A stretch of 64,000 bases of DNA from Cardinalis cardinalis (Eukaryota > Chordata > Aves > Passeriformes > Cardinalidae). Each line of letters opens with the position of its first letter. Within the stretch, counting starts at the first letter, position 1. Location: assembly GCA_014549065.1 (NCBI GenBank), contig JACDOX010000043.1:5660649-5724648 (forward strand), given 5' to 3'. Positions 52,701 to 64,000 of the stretch are shown piece by piece. A program made the position numbers and the translations under genes. The notes below the pieces were generated by a model. The model was not told the DNA's origin. It saw only the letters and a list, made by a program, of their open reading frames with translations, and ran no database searches.

Positions 52701-54011
52701 AACCCAGAAATAAGTTATGACAAGACAGTCAGAATTTGCCAGGCAAAGGTAATTGGCTACTTCTGCCTGAAGCTGAGGGGAAGCAGAGAGTACAGCACAG
52801 TGTGTGCACCGGGGGATCCGAAACAGCACTAAAATTGTCAAGTGCCAAGAAGAGTCACAAGCATCAAAGTTGGAATTGGTAAAAACTAGTACTGATATAA
52901 ATACACTTTGGCAAAGTATACAAGTCCAGACAGTGTTCAGGATTTAAAAAAGGATGAATTCCGAATGATAACACAGTTTCAAAAAACTTCCAAGGATTTG
53001 CATAGTGCTTAACTTAGAGAGGAGGACAACACCACCATTAGCTCACAGGAAACCCTTTGCAAAGCATCATCAGAACTGAAGCTCAGGGTGGATGGACAAT
53101 GAACTTATGCAGCACATAGAGGAATCCTGGTTGGGAGGTGACAGCTAGTCTAGCCTCCTGCTCAAAGCAGCACTGTGACCAGCACCACATCAGGCTGACA
53201 TGGCTTTTTCCATTCCAGTCTGGAAGTCTGCAAGGCTGGGGACTCACAAGTGACTTTCAGTAGCCCACCTCGGGGCTCTGCTGCCCACCCTAACAAGCTG
53301 TTCTCCAATGGCCATTCAGTAACAACAGGATGGGAGTATGTGCCCACAGTGCTAGAAACTGTGATGTGAGCATGGCAAGGAGAGAGGTAGAAGAGGTGAC
53401 TAATAAAACTGAAAACTTACAGAGTAATCTGTTTCTAAAAAAGGAATTTTGATCAAGGATATCAAAGACACACAAAGGGAAACCTTAAATATTGAGATAA
53501 CTATTGAGGTCACACTCTGAGCAAAAGTCTGTCTTACTCACAGGTGCCTCCAAGACAGGTGCCTGTCTTACTCACACTGGTGCTGTGCTCATATATCTGA
53601 CAGGTCTAACTTGGAGAGTTTCAATGTATATCCCATAGGTATCGGTAAAAACTGGAAATTGGCGCTTTTACATAGGCCAGGATACTTAGCCCTTGCGTGT
53701 AAAAGCTTTCAGAACTTTATTTCTGAGAGGTAAGTGTCAGCGCAGAGTGATTATATAACATTCATCATGATGGCCAAAATAGGTGTTATTCAAGACTAAA
53801 GAGAATTCATTTTCTGTTAAGGTTTATGATTTGCCTCTTGAATCTAATAGTGGTAAAGATCTGTCTATTGCAAAAGCACTTGGTAGAGCACTTGACAATA
53901 GCAGTAAAATGAAATTCAGGAGAAAATTTCATGTATTTATCAATGGACTCAAAAAATATCTCAAATGAAAAATGGATTCTGATTGCCATTGACATAGCTG
54001 GAAATAAAAAA
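52701..54011. other. Mostly unique non-coding sequence
   Basis: The part next to the retroviral element (to about 52860) may be further internal retroviral sequence that could not be matched. An imperfect duplication lies at 53530-53575. No gene was recognised. Confidence 0.5.
53530..53575. repeat. Short imperfect duplication
   Basis: TGTCTTACTCAC occurs at 53530 and 53564, with CAGGTGCCT repeated between the copies. Confidence 0.8.
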
Positions 54012-54265
54012 GAAATTAAATTTAAAGAGGACACATCTAGATTAGATATTAGGAAGAAATTCTTTACTGTGTGGGTGGTGAGGCACTGGAACAGGTTGCC
54101 CAGAAAAGTCGTGGATGACCCATCCCTGGCAGTGCTCAAGGCCAGGTTGGATGAGGGCCTGAGTAACCTGGTCTAATGGGAGGTGTCCCTGACCATGGCA
54201 GGGGGGCTGGAACTGGGTGATTTTTGAGGTCCCTTCCAACCCAAACCAATCTATGATTCTATGAA
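54012..54265 (+). mobile_element. CR1 LINE, 3'-end fragment (plus strand), well preserved
   Basis: The run includes AGATTAGATATTAGGAAGAA, GTGAGGCACTGGAACAGGTT, the phrase CATGGCAGGGGGGCTGGAAC and a terminal CTATGATTCTATGA. These are hallmark phrases of the last 250 bp of avian CR1 (end of ORF2 and 3' UTR). The close match to the remembered consensus suggests it is the youngest CR1 here. It is 5'-truncated and non-autonomous. Confidence 0.95.
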
Positions 54266-57200
54266 GTGAGACCGGCTTGTGGTGTGACATCCCAAATCAC
54301 TGTAGATGTGTTCATACTCTTGGATAAAGCCAAGTAATATAGTCATGCCACAGATGATTGTTTCCAACACAAAAGGCAATACAACCAAAAATGTGATCAT
54401 GCATATCACAGCTATTATTACCAGATGTAGAAACTTTGAGATTTTGTTGTCTGAAAAAGGCTGCATCTGTTTGTTGAGCAAGACTTTCAAGCATGGAAGC
54501 CTTGTTTATACAAGATAGTCTTGTTATCTTTCATGTGGTTTGGTGGGAAATGTCACCAAAACAGTAAACTTAACTTTGTTTACCATGACTATTCACAGCT
54601 TCTATTATAGAATATCGTGCAAAAAGGAAAAGTTGTACCACATTGCCATTCTGTTGAGAAAATATACAATGTTTGGACTCCAATCCAGACTTTGCACACA
54701 GGTTTTTGCGTGCAGATGAACCCCTCACTTGAAAAATATTCTCTCATATAGGGAACATAGTGAGAAAACTTGACATATGCTTTAAAACTCTGCATTCATG
54801 GCTGCATCAGCCCAATTTACTTCAAGAAGTCTCCAGACAAGAACACACACACAAATACACACCAAATGTCCACCTGTGAAAAACTCATTCATCTCAACAA
54901 CTTGATAATTACTTTCAAATATTTACAAACATTTTTAAAACATTAAATCAACACTGACCAAAGACACTCCAGACACTTAACAGCCAGAGAAATGGGGCCC
55001 CATTAGAGAGCTGGAAGGGCATGAGGAGTAGGGGTGCATCACTGGTCCCATCAGGTGTGGCTGAAAGCCCAGGGAAGAATTTGAACAGACATGAACTGAT
55101 ATCGCTGCCAGGCGCCAATGTATTGTGTAGCTTTACCTGGATGAGACATAAGTAACTGGCTATTCATGCACTGACAGATCATCCCACTCCCAGATGCTGA
55201 AAGTGTCTTAACAAACCTTCTGCCCACACCTTTAAAGTCCTGGTCTAATTTCACAGCTGGAGCTTTGGCTTTCTGGGTGTAAGGAGCAAGCAGTTAAGAG
55301 CAGGCACCCTGACAGTCCATTTTATCCTAGCCCAGCAAGGACTTGAATCTTGCACAGAAGCAGCTCCTAAACACACCAGGCTGAAGTGAACACTTGCTCC
55401 AGAAGACATATCTCTGACTTGCTCCACCAGACCCCCCTGAGCATTGCTACCTTGCCCAGCTTTTGTGGTGAATCAGACTTACAGGTGAAACCAAAGCACT
55501 TTTTGTTCTGCCTGCCTCTGCCTCCACATCTACCTCTCTTCACTGTTACCTATTTAGAGCAGAACGTGAAAATGCAACGGGATGCACCAGTACTTTGACA
55601 GCAAACAGCAGCTCCTCATGCAGTCTCAGTGCACTGGAATGTGAGGACCTGAGAAACATTCCTTCCTGGGAAGCCTGACTAGGAACATCTGATTTTCAGC
55701 ATCTCTGAGATGCAACAGGGGAAAGATACAATAAAAAGTCATGTGGAAGGATTTCTTCATTTTGATTCAAAATTCATCTGAGTTAATGCTTAAAGAAGTT
55801 AGGAAGTTGATTGAGTATCATATCTGGAAAGTGGTGGAGACTGTTGATTGGGCTTTAGTAGGGTACTGCACATGCCAACAACCTGCAACATTACTGTGGG
55901 CACTAGAGAAGTCCCTTGCCATGTGTTTTGGCTTAACATGGAAAAGCTATATACACAAATCTAGCATAATTTTNAAAAAAAAGTCAAGTGTTATACAACA
56001 TTTCCACATAGATACAGCTGACACCTCTGCTGTGGAAAAAAATCCTTAAATGTCACCCAACTAGTAAGGTATTTCTGATAAAAATGTCTCCAATAAAGCA
56101 AATAATCTCTGGGCCTTGAAAACTCTACATTACTAGAGCTCTACTACTCTCTCAAAATCTTCACCTCCCTCTAGCCAGCAGTCTCTGTGAAACTTTGTGA
56201 AGTGAAAAAAATATACTTATATTATACTTATTTCTTAGTGCACAATGAAAAGAGCTGTGTAGAACTGAGAAATCTTTGAGATCTGGAGTATAATGGAAAA
56301 GCAGACAAAATTGCTATTCCTTTTTTTTAGGTGCTCAGGAGAAGCACCCTGGAGCAAAGTAAAGCCCCTAGTAACTGACCCCCATGGAAGCAGTGAGGCA
56401 CAGCTGAGTCAGAGAGAGACAGGGCTGCGGGATGGAGCTTCATTCAGATAGGTGGGACTATGTTATGTTGAACTGTTGAGACCATGTCAAAAGAATTCTT
56501 TCTCTGTCCTTTTTCTGCACCCTGTTCCTATGAGGTCAGGCTCTTCGGAGCCCCTTGTTTTACATCCAGATGTGGAAATAGCCGTGACCAATTTTAAACT
56601 AGTTAACTGTGCCCGAATCTGTCCTTTCACATTGATGAGCTCCCAATTTTTTTTTTTTTTTAAATAGTCTTCTCCTTTTTTTCCCCCCCTTTTGTTTTAA
56701 TACAGTTCTGGCGTACAAGTAGTTTTTATAAAACCTCTAATATTGTACATTCCTAATCCTGTGCTATCACTTTTCATGTTTTGGCAGGTAGATACATATG
56801 GTAGTAAATATTTGATCTGCATTATTTTTGTTTAGTGTTTTTGGTCTTTTCTTTACAGGTTGAGATATTTCTGGATATTATTTTCCTCAAAATAAAAGAA
56901 TAAGAAGAGTGATAGGTTCATCCTTTCCCTCACATGAGGCCACCATGTGCCAGAGCACTGAGGAGCATTGTGACTCCAGTAGGCTAACATAAAACCAGTG
57001 ATAGTGCACAACAGGCAGGTAAGGAAAGAGGAAGGAACCACTAAAGAGGGCAGACCAAGCCCATATCCAAACTAAAGAGAGCAGGGGACACTATAGCCCA
57101 AGCTATCTCACAGGAGCTGGGCATGCAGGGAGGCAAAGTCAGCAGCACAAGGAAAGTTTCAGCTCCAGGGCCTCCCCTGCACCTTCTCAAGTGACCAGCT

Positions 57201-57999
57201 GACATGTCAGACATTCTTAGTGTGACCTTCAGCAAGTACAAATCAGGGCAAAGAAGAGGAGGGAGGCAAGACTCCAAGGAGAAAAAGGGATATTTGAAGG
57301 GAGTTTCTTCCACCAACACCCGGGACAGAATGACAATAAATAACTAGATGTTTGTTTTAAAATACAGAGGGATAACTGCAGTAGGCAGGTCAGCAGAGAC
57401 AGGTTCAAAATCACTGTCTTTGTAGAGGAGACGAGGAGAGGAAGGTTTGCTATGGTGGAGGAAGATCAGGATGTGGATGCATACAAAGTGCCTCTGCAAG
57501 GTACTACCTTGAGTGTACAACACATGTTAAAAGAAACCTCAGCAGCATATCTGACATCCACCCCAAGGACTTTTGTTAGAGCTGGTAAAGCATCACACTC
57601 CTTTAATTTTTTTTTAATGGGGAGACTCTTTCATCTTTTTTTTTATTTTTTTACCTCACTTGGTTTCTCTAGAACACCTTCCCACCAACTAGTTGCTGGT
57701 AGTGACTATTCCCAATTAAAGAAAATGTTTCCCAGTTTAAAAGAAATACAAAATAATAATATCCCCCCCCAAAATTCTGAAACTTAAAACCAAGCCTATA
57801 ATGTTAACATAAAATTGTTAAGTACATTTAAAGTAGCTGATAAGGTGATTTAGAGCTGGTCAACATGACCGGTACTGTAAAATTCACATCAGTTTTAAAT
57901 CACCACTTATATTCAGGGGACCACAGATGACTAGAGATTAATAATAGCAATGAAATCCTAATATTGCCATTTTGAAATTACATCCATTAGTGGGCCAGA

Positions 58000-58350
58000 G
58001 CAAATAAGCAAATTTTAAAGAACAAGAAATCTGTCAAAGTATGTATTCTATTTGCAGATATAGTCTGTAAGATTACATTGAATATAATTATTTTCTCTAA
58101 ACAGTATATTCAGATATGCACTTCCTACATACATTTGTGAAAATGTCTTTGAAATGTATTCATTGAAGTTAATTATATGGGTCTAATACTTCTCTTCATT
58201 TAATGCTATAAAATTAATGGCCCTTCATTTTTATCTTCAACGCAAATGATCATGTCATTTCCAACTGCACACAGCTCTTTCTTCATATGCTGAATATTAG
58301 TTTTCCTTTAGCAGAATTAGAGCATGTGATTCTCTGAGGTTAGGCAAGAG
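58000..58350. promoter_or_regulatory. Candidate conserved non-coding element
   Basis: Repeat-free AT-rich DNA with spaced homeodomain/POU-like motifs (AGTTAATTATATGG, AAAATTAATGGCC, CAAATGATCATG) and no frame of note. It is listed because it lacks signs of decay or slippage. Conservation is untested. Confidence 0.18.
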
Positions 58351-59149
58351 CAATGTCACCTGGTGTTATTTCAGAGTTTCTGTTATGCTATAGTATTCTT
58401 AACAAACAGAGTTTCAGAAGTGCATACTGCAAAAATGTTAGACAAGTGAGCTCTAGAGGCTGTGGCCTTTGGTCAGCACAGACAAACCAACAATGGCAAC
58501 TCACAAATCTTCAGAATCTTCACAAGAGATTAACCAGCCATTATAGCACACGCTTGTAAAAACAAGAGGAATACAGCTACTTCTGAAAGTACAGGCTGTG
58601 TAATTTGGAAATACTTCCATAGAGCTCCAACTGAAATGAACGTCTTGAACAATTTCAGTGGGAGCCAGATAAAGCTTGTAACAGCCTCTTTTTAACCCTA
58701 TTCCGTGTTTGCAGGAGAGACACTTGCTTAGAAACCAGACGGGCATCACCTAATTTTCTAGGAGTTAGACATCTAAGCTCAAAGCCCAGAGACATGCGTC
58801 CTTACAGCAGATATTCATTTCCCTCCCTTTTGGTCGTCAATCAACTCCTTGTGCATGACGGTGACAGAGCACACATCTAGTATTTGACAGTTAAAAACAG
58901 ACATAATTTAAACGTGTGTTTCTAGCTTTCAGATATTCTGCTTGCAAACTTGGCAGACAAATGCTGCACTCATAAAAGTAATTAGTGATTGAATGATTTT
59001 AAGATATATTCTCTGTAGAAATTAGAGTGTTCTGTATAATGGCAATTAAAAAAATATACTCTTCCCTTCTTCAAGCAAGACAGAGGAACTTTAGAATATA
59101 ATTTAAAAATAATAAAATTAGAGGAAAAAAGTTTTCTAAATTGTGTCTT

Positions 59150-59660
59150 GCAAGTATCACTTAACAATTTTTTGCTTCCTTATCAAGCCCAAATGTCAAA
59201 CACAAGTTTGGGAACAGGGATTGCCTATTTGCCAGTGGTGATGCAATGTTTTGTGCCCAAACCATTTACAATGAAATTCGGTTTTCTTTGCCTATTTTCT
59301 AGCATAGCTAAAGTGCCCTGTTGCTGCAGAGGTCAGAGCTGAGCTGGCACCTACGACTGTATACATGCCTGAAGTATTAAAAATCCTGACTACAAGCTGC
59401 CCTCACAGCTCCACAGACATATATCTTGCGGAGGGCATCTGTCTGTAAATGCCAGATGCATTGTCAAACATCAGCTTTTGCATTTGGCTCTACATGCCAA
59501 AATAATTTACCTGCTTTTTCAGCTTTCTATTGCCATTTTTCATGTATTAGGTTCAGATTTCTAGAAATTTAGCTGGTCACTGTAACAAGCTTTTGTTGGA
59601 TGAATGACACAATTCTCCTCATCTTCTCCTTTCTGCTTCTTAGATGTGTTTTGTACTACG
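59150..59660. promoter_or_regulatory. Candidate conserved non-coding element
   Basis: Repeat-free and compositionally balanced, with retained CpGs (ATCTTGCGGAGGGCATC, CCTACGACTG). TGCATTTGGC and CCAAAATAATTTACC motifs cluster at about 59480-59510. Interpretation as an enhancer-like element is inference. Confidence 0.22.
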
Positions 59661-62430
59661 TATTTCCACGTATGTATGTAAGGCAACCCTGCTAGTAATT
59701 ATGGTCTTAGAACATAAATGTAATACAGTAAACACCTAGGTAGAAGCAGAGGACAGTTCATGATGATGTATATTAGGAGTGAAAAAGCCTGCTAAATCAG
59801 CAGCCCACCAGAACTGAGAGGTAATCTAAGGCTAAACACCTAATTTGTATGTAGGTTTAATTCTTATAAAGAAAAAAGCCTTTGGATCTCACACCTCAGT
59901 ACTTTTGGGAGGCAAAGATTCAGATCTGTCCTCTGTAAAGCCCTTCACAATGCCACACTATTGGCAAGAAACATGTATTTTTCTAGTGCAGCCAAGTTTT
60001 GTACTAACTGCATCTTCATTGGGTCTGTGTGGTATGTTCTCATAGCTTCATTTCACATTGCAGATTTATAAAATGGAAAAGCTACAAGCTGAACCAAAAT
60101 GGAAAGAGCAACAGATTTCATATATGCCACACACAGCTGAGAATTTCCCTGATTTTCACAGAGGATTGTAGAGTTTCCCTTCTCACTTGGAAAGGCTGCA
60201 GGCCATCAGTGAATCTGAGAACAACTTGGCTTGGTGTGTGCCATGTGTACCAAAATGAGCTCAGGAGAGCAGGAGGATGGTGATGGAAGTGCTGCTGTGT
60301 GTGCACCATACTGCTTGTTAGAGAGGACATGGGAATGTAATGGGTGCAGTTCCAGGGTGCCCTTCTTACTGAAAAGGAGATCTTACGAAATGTGATCCTG
60401 AGAATGACATTAACATCTTGTAGGGATGACCTAAGGTCGGCAGTGCTGGGTCACAGATCTGATTAGGATGCACTGCAAGGAAAGCAGTGGGGATCACTTA
60501 TGGATCTCCTTGTAGAGCCTGGACAAAGCATGTCCAAATAAAATAAAAAGTCAAGAATAAAAGGTAGTGATGATAGAACAAAGGGGAAAAAACAATTAAC
60601 CCTTTCCAGCTTAATTTTAAAATCTGTGGAGAGCTGCCACTTTGTATTAACATTAGATAAACCCATTTCTCTGATGCCTTTGTCCTTCATGCTCCTCACA
60701 GCACGGTCTCTAGCAAATTGCTATGATTCAACTCCCAGGTGATCCTACTCTTATCTTTATTCTTAGTTGGCAATGGTGATTGTTATATGGAAAAAACCCA
60801 CAGATTTTGAATCATTTGCGACCAACTCAGTCCTTTTTCAGTCTGTCTACTGCTTGACTGTTGCTGCAATGTCTACTAGTGACAAGCAGGAATTCTCATG
60901 AGCTTAGAAATGTTTTGGCAGTGAAAACACTAAGGTACCCAGAGTAAATCTCTGCCTGCAGCACTGTCTTTCAGAAAAGAAAAGATAGTCCAGAATATGG
61001 GGTGGCAGTGTAATTTTTTTATTGCTGTTGGACACTATCTTTGGAAATGTATACATCCAACAACATGGTCATTTTTAAGGACACAGATCATTTAATTTTA
61101 TCTTGCTCCTCAGTAATTGTGGAGAAAGCTGTGATGAAGAGAGCCCCAGTATGTAGAGCATCTTTATATACACTTGCAGTTGTATTGCAAGAGCAACTCT
61201 AGCTTTGCTCTTCACCATGGCTCTGCTCTCTGTGCAGCTGTTGGGAAGCCTAAGAGAGCCACACCATCATGGGATGACCCTCAGCTAAGGGTGCCTATGG
61301 GTCTGCACCCTCTCTGTCCTCCCCTAGGCTCCCTTCTTTCAGAGGAAAGAATTGATGAAAGAAAGGGAGATATGGCTGATTTTACTTTTTATAGCTGCTT
61401 TTGCTTATCCTGAATTTTGTGGTCAACATGCTTGAGTCTGTAACAAGAAAAATTCTCTGTCTACCAGCTCATTCTATTTGGTGTCCTGAAGGTTTCCCAC
61501 CACGAATGGTCAGCGAGCTCCAGGAGGAAGAGTGGGGCAGAAAGCCCTTTTGGGTGATGCACCAGGAGATAGGTTCATAAGTGAAGTTCTGTGTTTGGCT
61601 ACATGTCAGGATGACCCCAGGAGCACTTTGTCATTTGCAGCTCTTAGTCTCAGGACTTCTTATTGAATTTATCAGGAAATTGCAGTAATTTGAACAGTAG
61701 CTATAAGAGTTATTGAAGTGGGCTTGCTAAATGAAACAGCAGTCTTTGAAACCATTTTAAAAAACCACTCTTCTCTCTGATGAGTTCTAGCAAAGAACTA
61801 TATCCACTGAAATCATGGGGAATTATCTGCCACTAAATCAAAGGAAAGCTCTTTTAACAAGATAACTGTGTCAGTCCATCTTCTCTTGCTACCTGTTGGG
61901 TATGTCAGAGGTGTCAAAAAACCTGGTAATTTCTTACAAAATCGGTCCCTGTACAGCAATGGTTGTGCAGGAGTGGGAACTCTCTCCTGCCCATTTCTGC
62001 TAGCAGTGAAGTTTTTGAGCAAATCTGCATTTATTTACATACCTTGCAGAAGCAGTAACCATAACCTCACACCATAGTTATGCAGCAACCAAACTCCAAA
62101 CAGAAAGTTTAAATGAAGTTAATTTCTGAACTGCCTTATTTGTAAAATAAAACTACAGTATCATTTTGATGGTTCTAAATTCCTTGGAGGGAGGTAAGGC
62201 TGGCCTACTACTCATTTACTACTTGCTGCTTGCCAGTCTGTCAAAAGTAATGGGAGAGGAAAATTGTTTTCAACATCGTCTTTTCATATGCAGGTGTCGT
62301 CTTTCTTATTTTTTCCTGAAAAATCTGCAATGCTGACCTCTGTCACAAGATGCCTCACATCTAATTCAACACTTGTACTATCCAAGTGCTGGTCGTAAGA
62401 CATGAGCCTTAATCCTGAATCCTTGAATCC

Positions 62431-63240
62431 CAGAATCAGAGAATCATTAGGGTTGGAAAGGACCCCTGGAGTCATCTTGTCCAACTGCACTACCAAGGAA
62501 GGATCACTCAGAGCAGGTGGCACAGGAATGTGTCCAGCTGGGTTTGGAGTGTCTCCAGAGAGGGAGACTCTTTGGGCTGCCTATTCTAGCGCTCTGCCAC
62601 CCTTAACACAAAGTTCTTCCTCAAGTTGAGGTGGAACTTCTTGTGGTTTTGTTTATGACCATTTCTCCTTGTCACATCACTGGGCACCACTGAAAAGTCA
62701 GGCACCATGCTCTTGGCACTCATCTTTGAGATATTTATATGCATTGATAAGATCCCCTTTGAGTCTTTTCTCTAGACTAAACAGGCCCAGCTCTCTCAGT
62801 CTCTCCTCGTTAAGAGAGATGCTCCAGACCCCTCATCATCTTTGTGACCCTTCAATGGACCCTCTCCAGGAGCTCCTTNTCTCTCTGTACTGAGGAGCCC
62901 AGAGCTGGACACAGCACTCCAGATGTGGCCTCACCAGGGCCCAGTAGAGGGGGAGGATCAGCTCCCTTGACCTGCTGGCCACACTGTTCCCAGGGCAGCC
63001 CAGGATCCCACTGGGCCTCCTGGCCACAAGGGCACACTGCTGGCTCATTGTCACCTTGTGATCCNCCAAGACTCCCAGGTCCTTCTCTGCAGAGCTGCTC
63101 TTCAGTGGCGCAGCCCCAGCCTGTGCTGGTACTTGGGGTTATTCCTCCCCAGCTGCAGGACCCTGCACTTGCCCTTGTTCAGCCTCATTAGGATTTTCTC
63201 TGCTCAACTTTTCAGCCTATCAAGGTCCTGCTGAATGGCA
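62431..63240 (-). mobile_element. CR1 LINE, 3' part: end of ORF2 and 3' UTR (minus strand)
   Basis: Read on the minus strand, this runs from the post-reverse-transcriptase part of CR1 ORF2 through its C-terminus into the 3' UTR. The ORF2 part includes frames resembling DLGVL-DHK-TMSQQCALVA and LVRPHLE-CVQLWAPQ. The 3' UTR ends at 62431 in TCTCTGATTCTG. Frameshifts split the reading frame into short pieces, and two undetermined bases occur (62879, 63065). It joins directly at 63240 to an earlier part of ORF2, so it belongs to the same internally deleted element. Confidence 0.93.
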
Positions 63241-64000
63241 GCTTTCCTCCAGTCATTGGGCACCTCTCCAGTTCCCCATGACTTTTCAAAGGTGATGTAC
63301 AGCAGCTTAACAACAACATCTGCCAGGCTCCATCAGTACCCATGGGTGTATCCTCTCAGGGCCCATGGATTTATGGGTGTTCAGTCTCCTCAGCTGATAT
63401 TTCACCCAGCCCTCCACAACCTCCAGCCTCCCTCTCTTACCTCCAGGATCTAGGTTTCCCAAGGAGACTGCAATAAAAACTGAGGCAAAGAAGGCATTCA
63501 GCAATTCTGCCTTCTCTGTACCTTCCCTCACCATGACATCCATCTGATTCAGCAGTGGCACCACATTTTCCATAGTATTCCCTTTGCTGCTGATGTACCT
63601 TTAGAAGCCCTTCTAGTCCTTGATATCCCTTGCCAGACTCAATTCCAAGTAGGCCTTGTCCTTCCTTTTCACATCCCTTCATACCAATGATGTTCCTATA
63701 GCCCTCCCATGCGACCTCTTCCTTTTTCCATATCCCATAAATTTCTTTCTTCCATCCCACATTGACTAGAAACTCCCTGCTTATCCATAGAGGTCTCTTG
63801 CCCAGGAACAATTTCTGGTTCATGGAAATACGCTGGTCTTGAGCTTGGAGGAAATGACGCTTGAATATTGACCTGCTGTCTTGGACTCCCTTATCTTCTA
63901 GGGTCCTAAAAGATGGAATTCCTTTAAACAGGTCTTTGAAGAGGTTGAAGTTGTCAGGGAGTTTGGAGTTCTAGTCTTGCTTACTGCTTTGCTTCCTCCA
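63241..64000 (-). mobile_element. CR1 LINE, ORF2 linker and start of reverse-transcriptase domain (minus strand)
   Basis: The minus-strand translation shows the CR1 ORF2 region between endonuclease and reverse transcriptase. It includes KAELLNAFFASVF and HKSMGPERIHP (63307-63573), then a TGEVPNDWRKA-type segment next to the junction. The upstream frame at 63437-63823 matches the preceding linker. The element continues past the window edge. Stops and frameshifts disable it. The catalytic core with the FADD/YADD box is missing between this part and the 3' part. Confidence 0.9.

Larger units (their letters stand above)
54266..62430. other. Unique non-coding sequence
   Basis: No gene or interspersed repeat was recognised over about 8 kb. 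A T-run lies at about 56650-56662. One undetermined base (55974) sits before an A-run. Two repeat-free stretches at 58.0 and 59.2 kb are listed as candidate conserved elements. Confidence 0.55.

Overview
The window looks like vertebrate, and most likely bird, nuclear DNA. The interspersed repeats are CR1 LINEs with the typical avian 3' end (ATTCTATGATTCTATGA-type tail, truncated 5' ends) plus LTRs of endogenous retroviruses. No Alu, L1 or B1/B2-type repeats were seen. Recognised transposon DNA adds up to only about 4 to 4.5 kb of 64 kb, which fits the low repeat load of bird genomes. The LTR families resemble those I know from songbirds, but that finer placement is inference.

I could not identify any complete protein-coding gene. 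The longest open frame is 192 codons and, like the other open frames over 100 codons, has no recognisable domain. Stops are dense in all frames, there is no CpG-island-like promoter, and I recognised no tRNA, rRNA or snRNA. The window is best read as intergenic desert or the inside of a very long intron.

Layout: 1-8.7 kb is unique sequence with small tandem duplications. A short reverse CR1 lies at 8.73 kb. 8.8-28 kb is unique, with a 30-bp minisatellite at 20.9 kb and several non-repetitive stretches that look like candidate conserved regulatory DNA. Two small CR1 reverse-transcriptase fragments lie at 28.1 and 28.4 kb. A retroviral LTR (ERVL-type by resemblance) lies at 36.1-36.8 kb and a very AT-rich block at 38.1-38.7 kb. 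A 3'-terminal piece of an endogenous retrovirus with its LTR lies at 43.5-44.1 kb on the plus strand, and a second member of the same family lies at 52.0-52.7 kb on the minus strand. Between them are a CR1 tail (46.4 kb) and a 42-unit ATT microsatellite (48.5 kb). A CR1 tail lies at 54.0 kb. The right end (62.4-64.0 kb and beyond) is a long minus-strand CR1 that has lost its reverse-transcriptase core by an internal deletion.

The points most worth checking are: the inverted pair of same-family retroviral 3' ends, which share a C-terminal reading frame just upstream of the LTR; the internally deleted CR1; three weak exon candidates on the plus strand; and several candidate conserved non-coding elements, one with a perfect 14-bp palindrome and a PBX-like site. 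I found no convincing new biological system.
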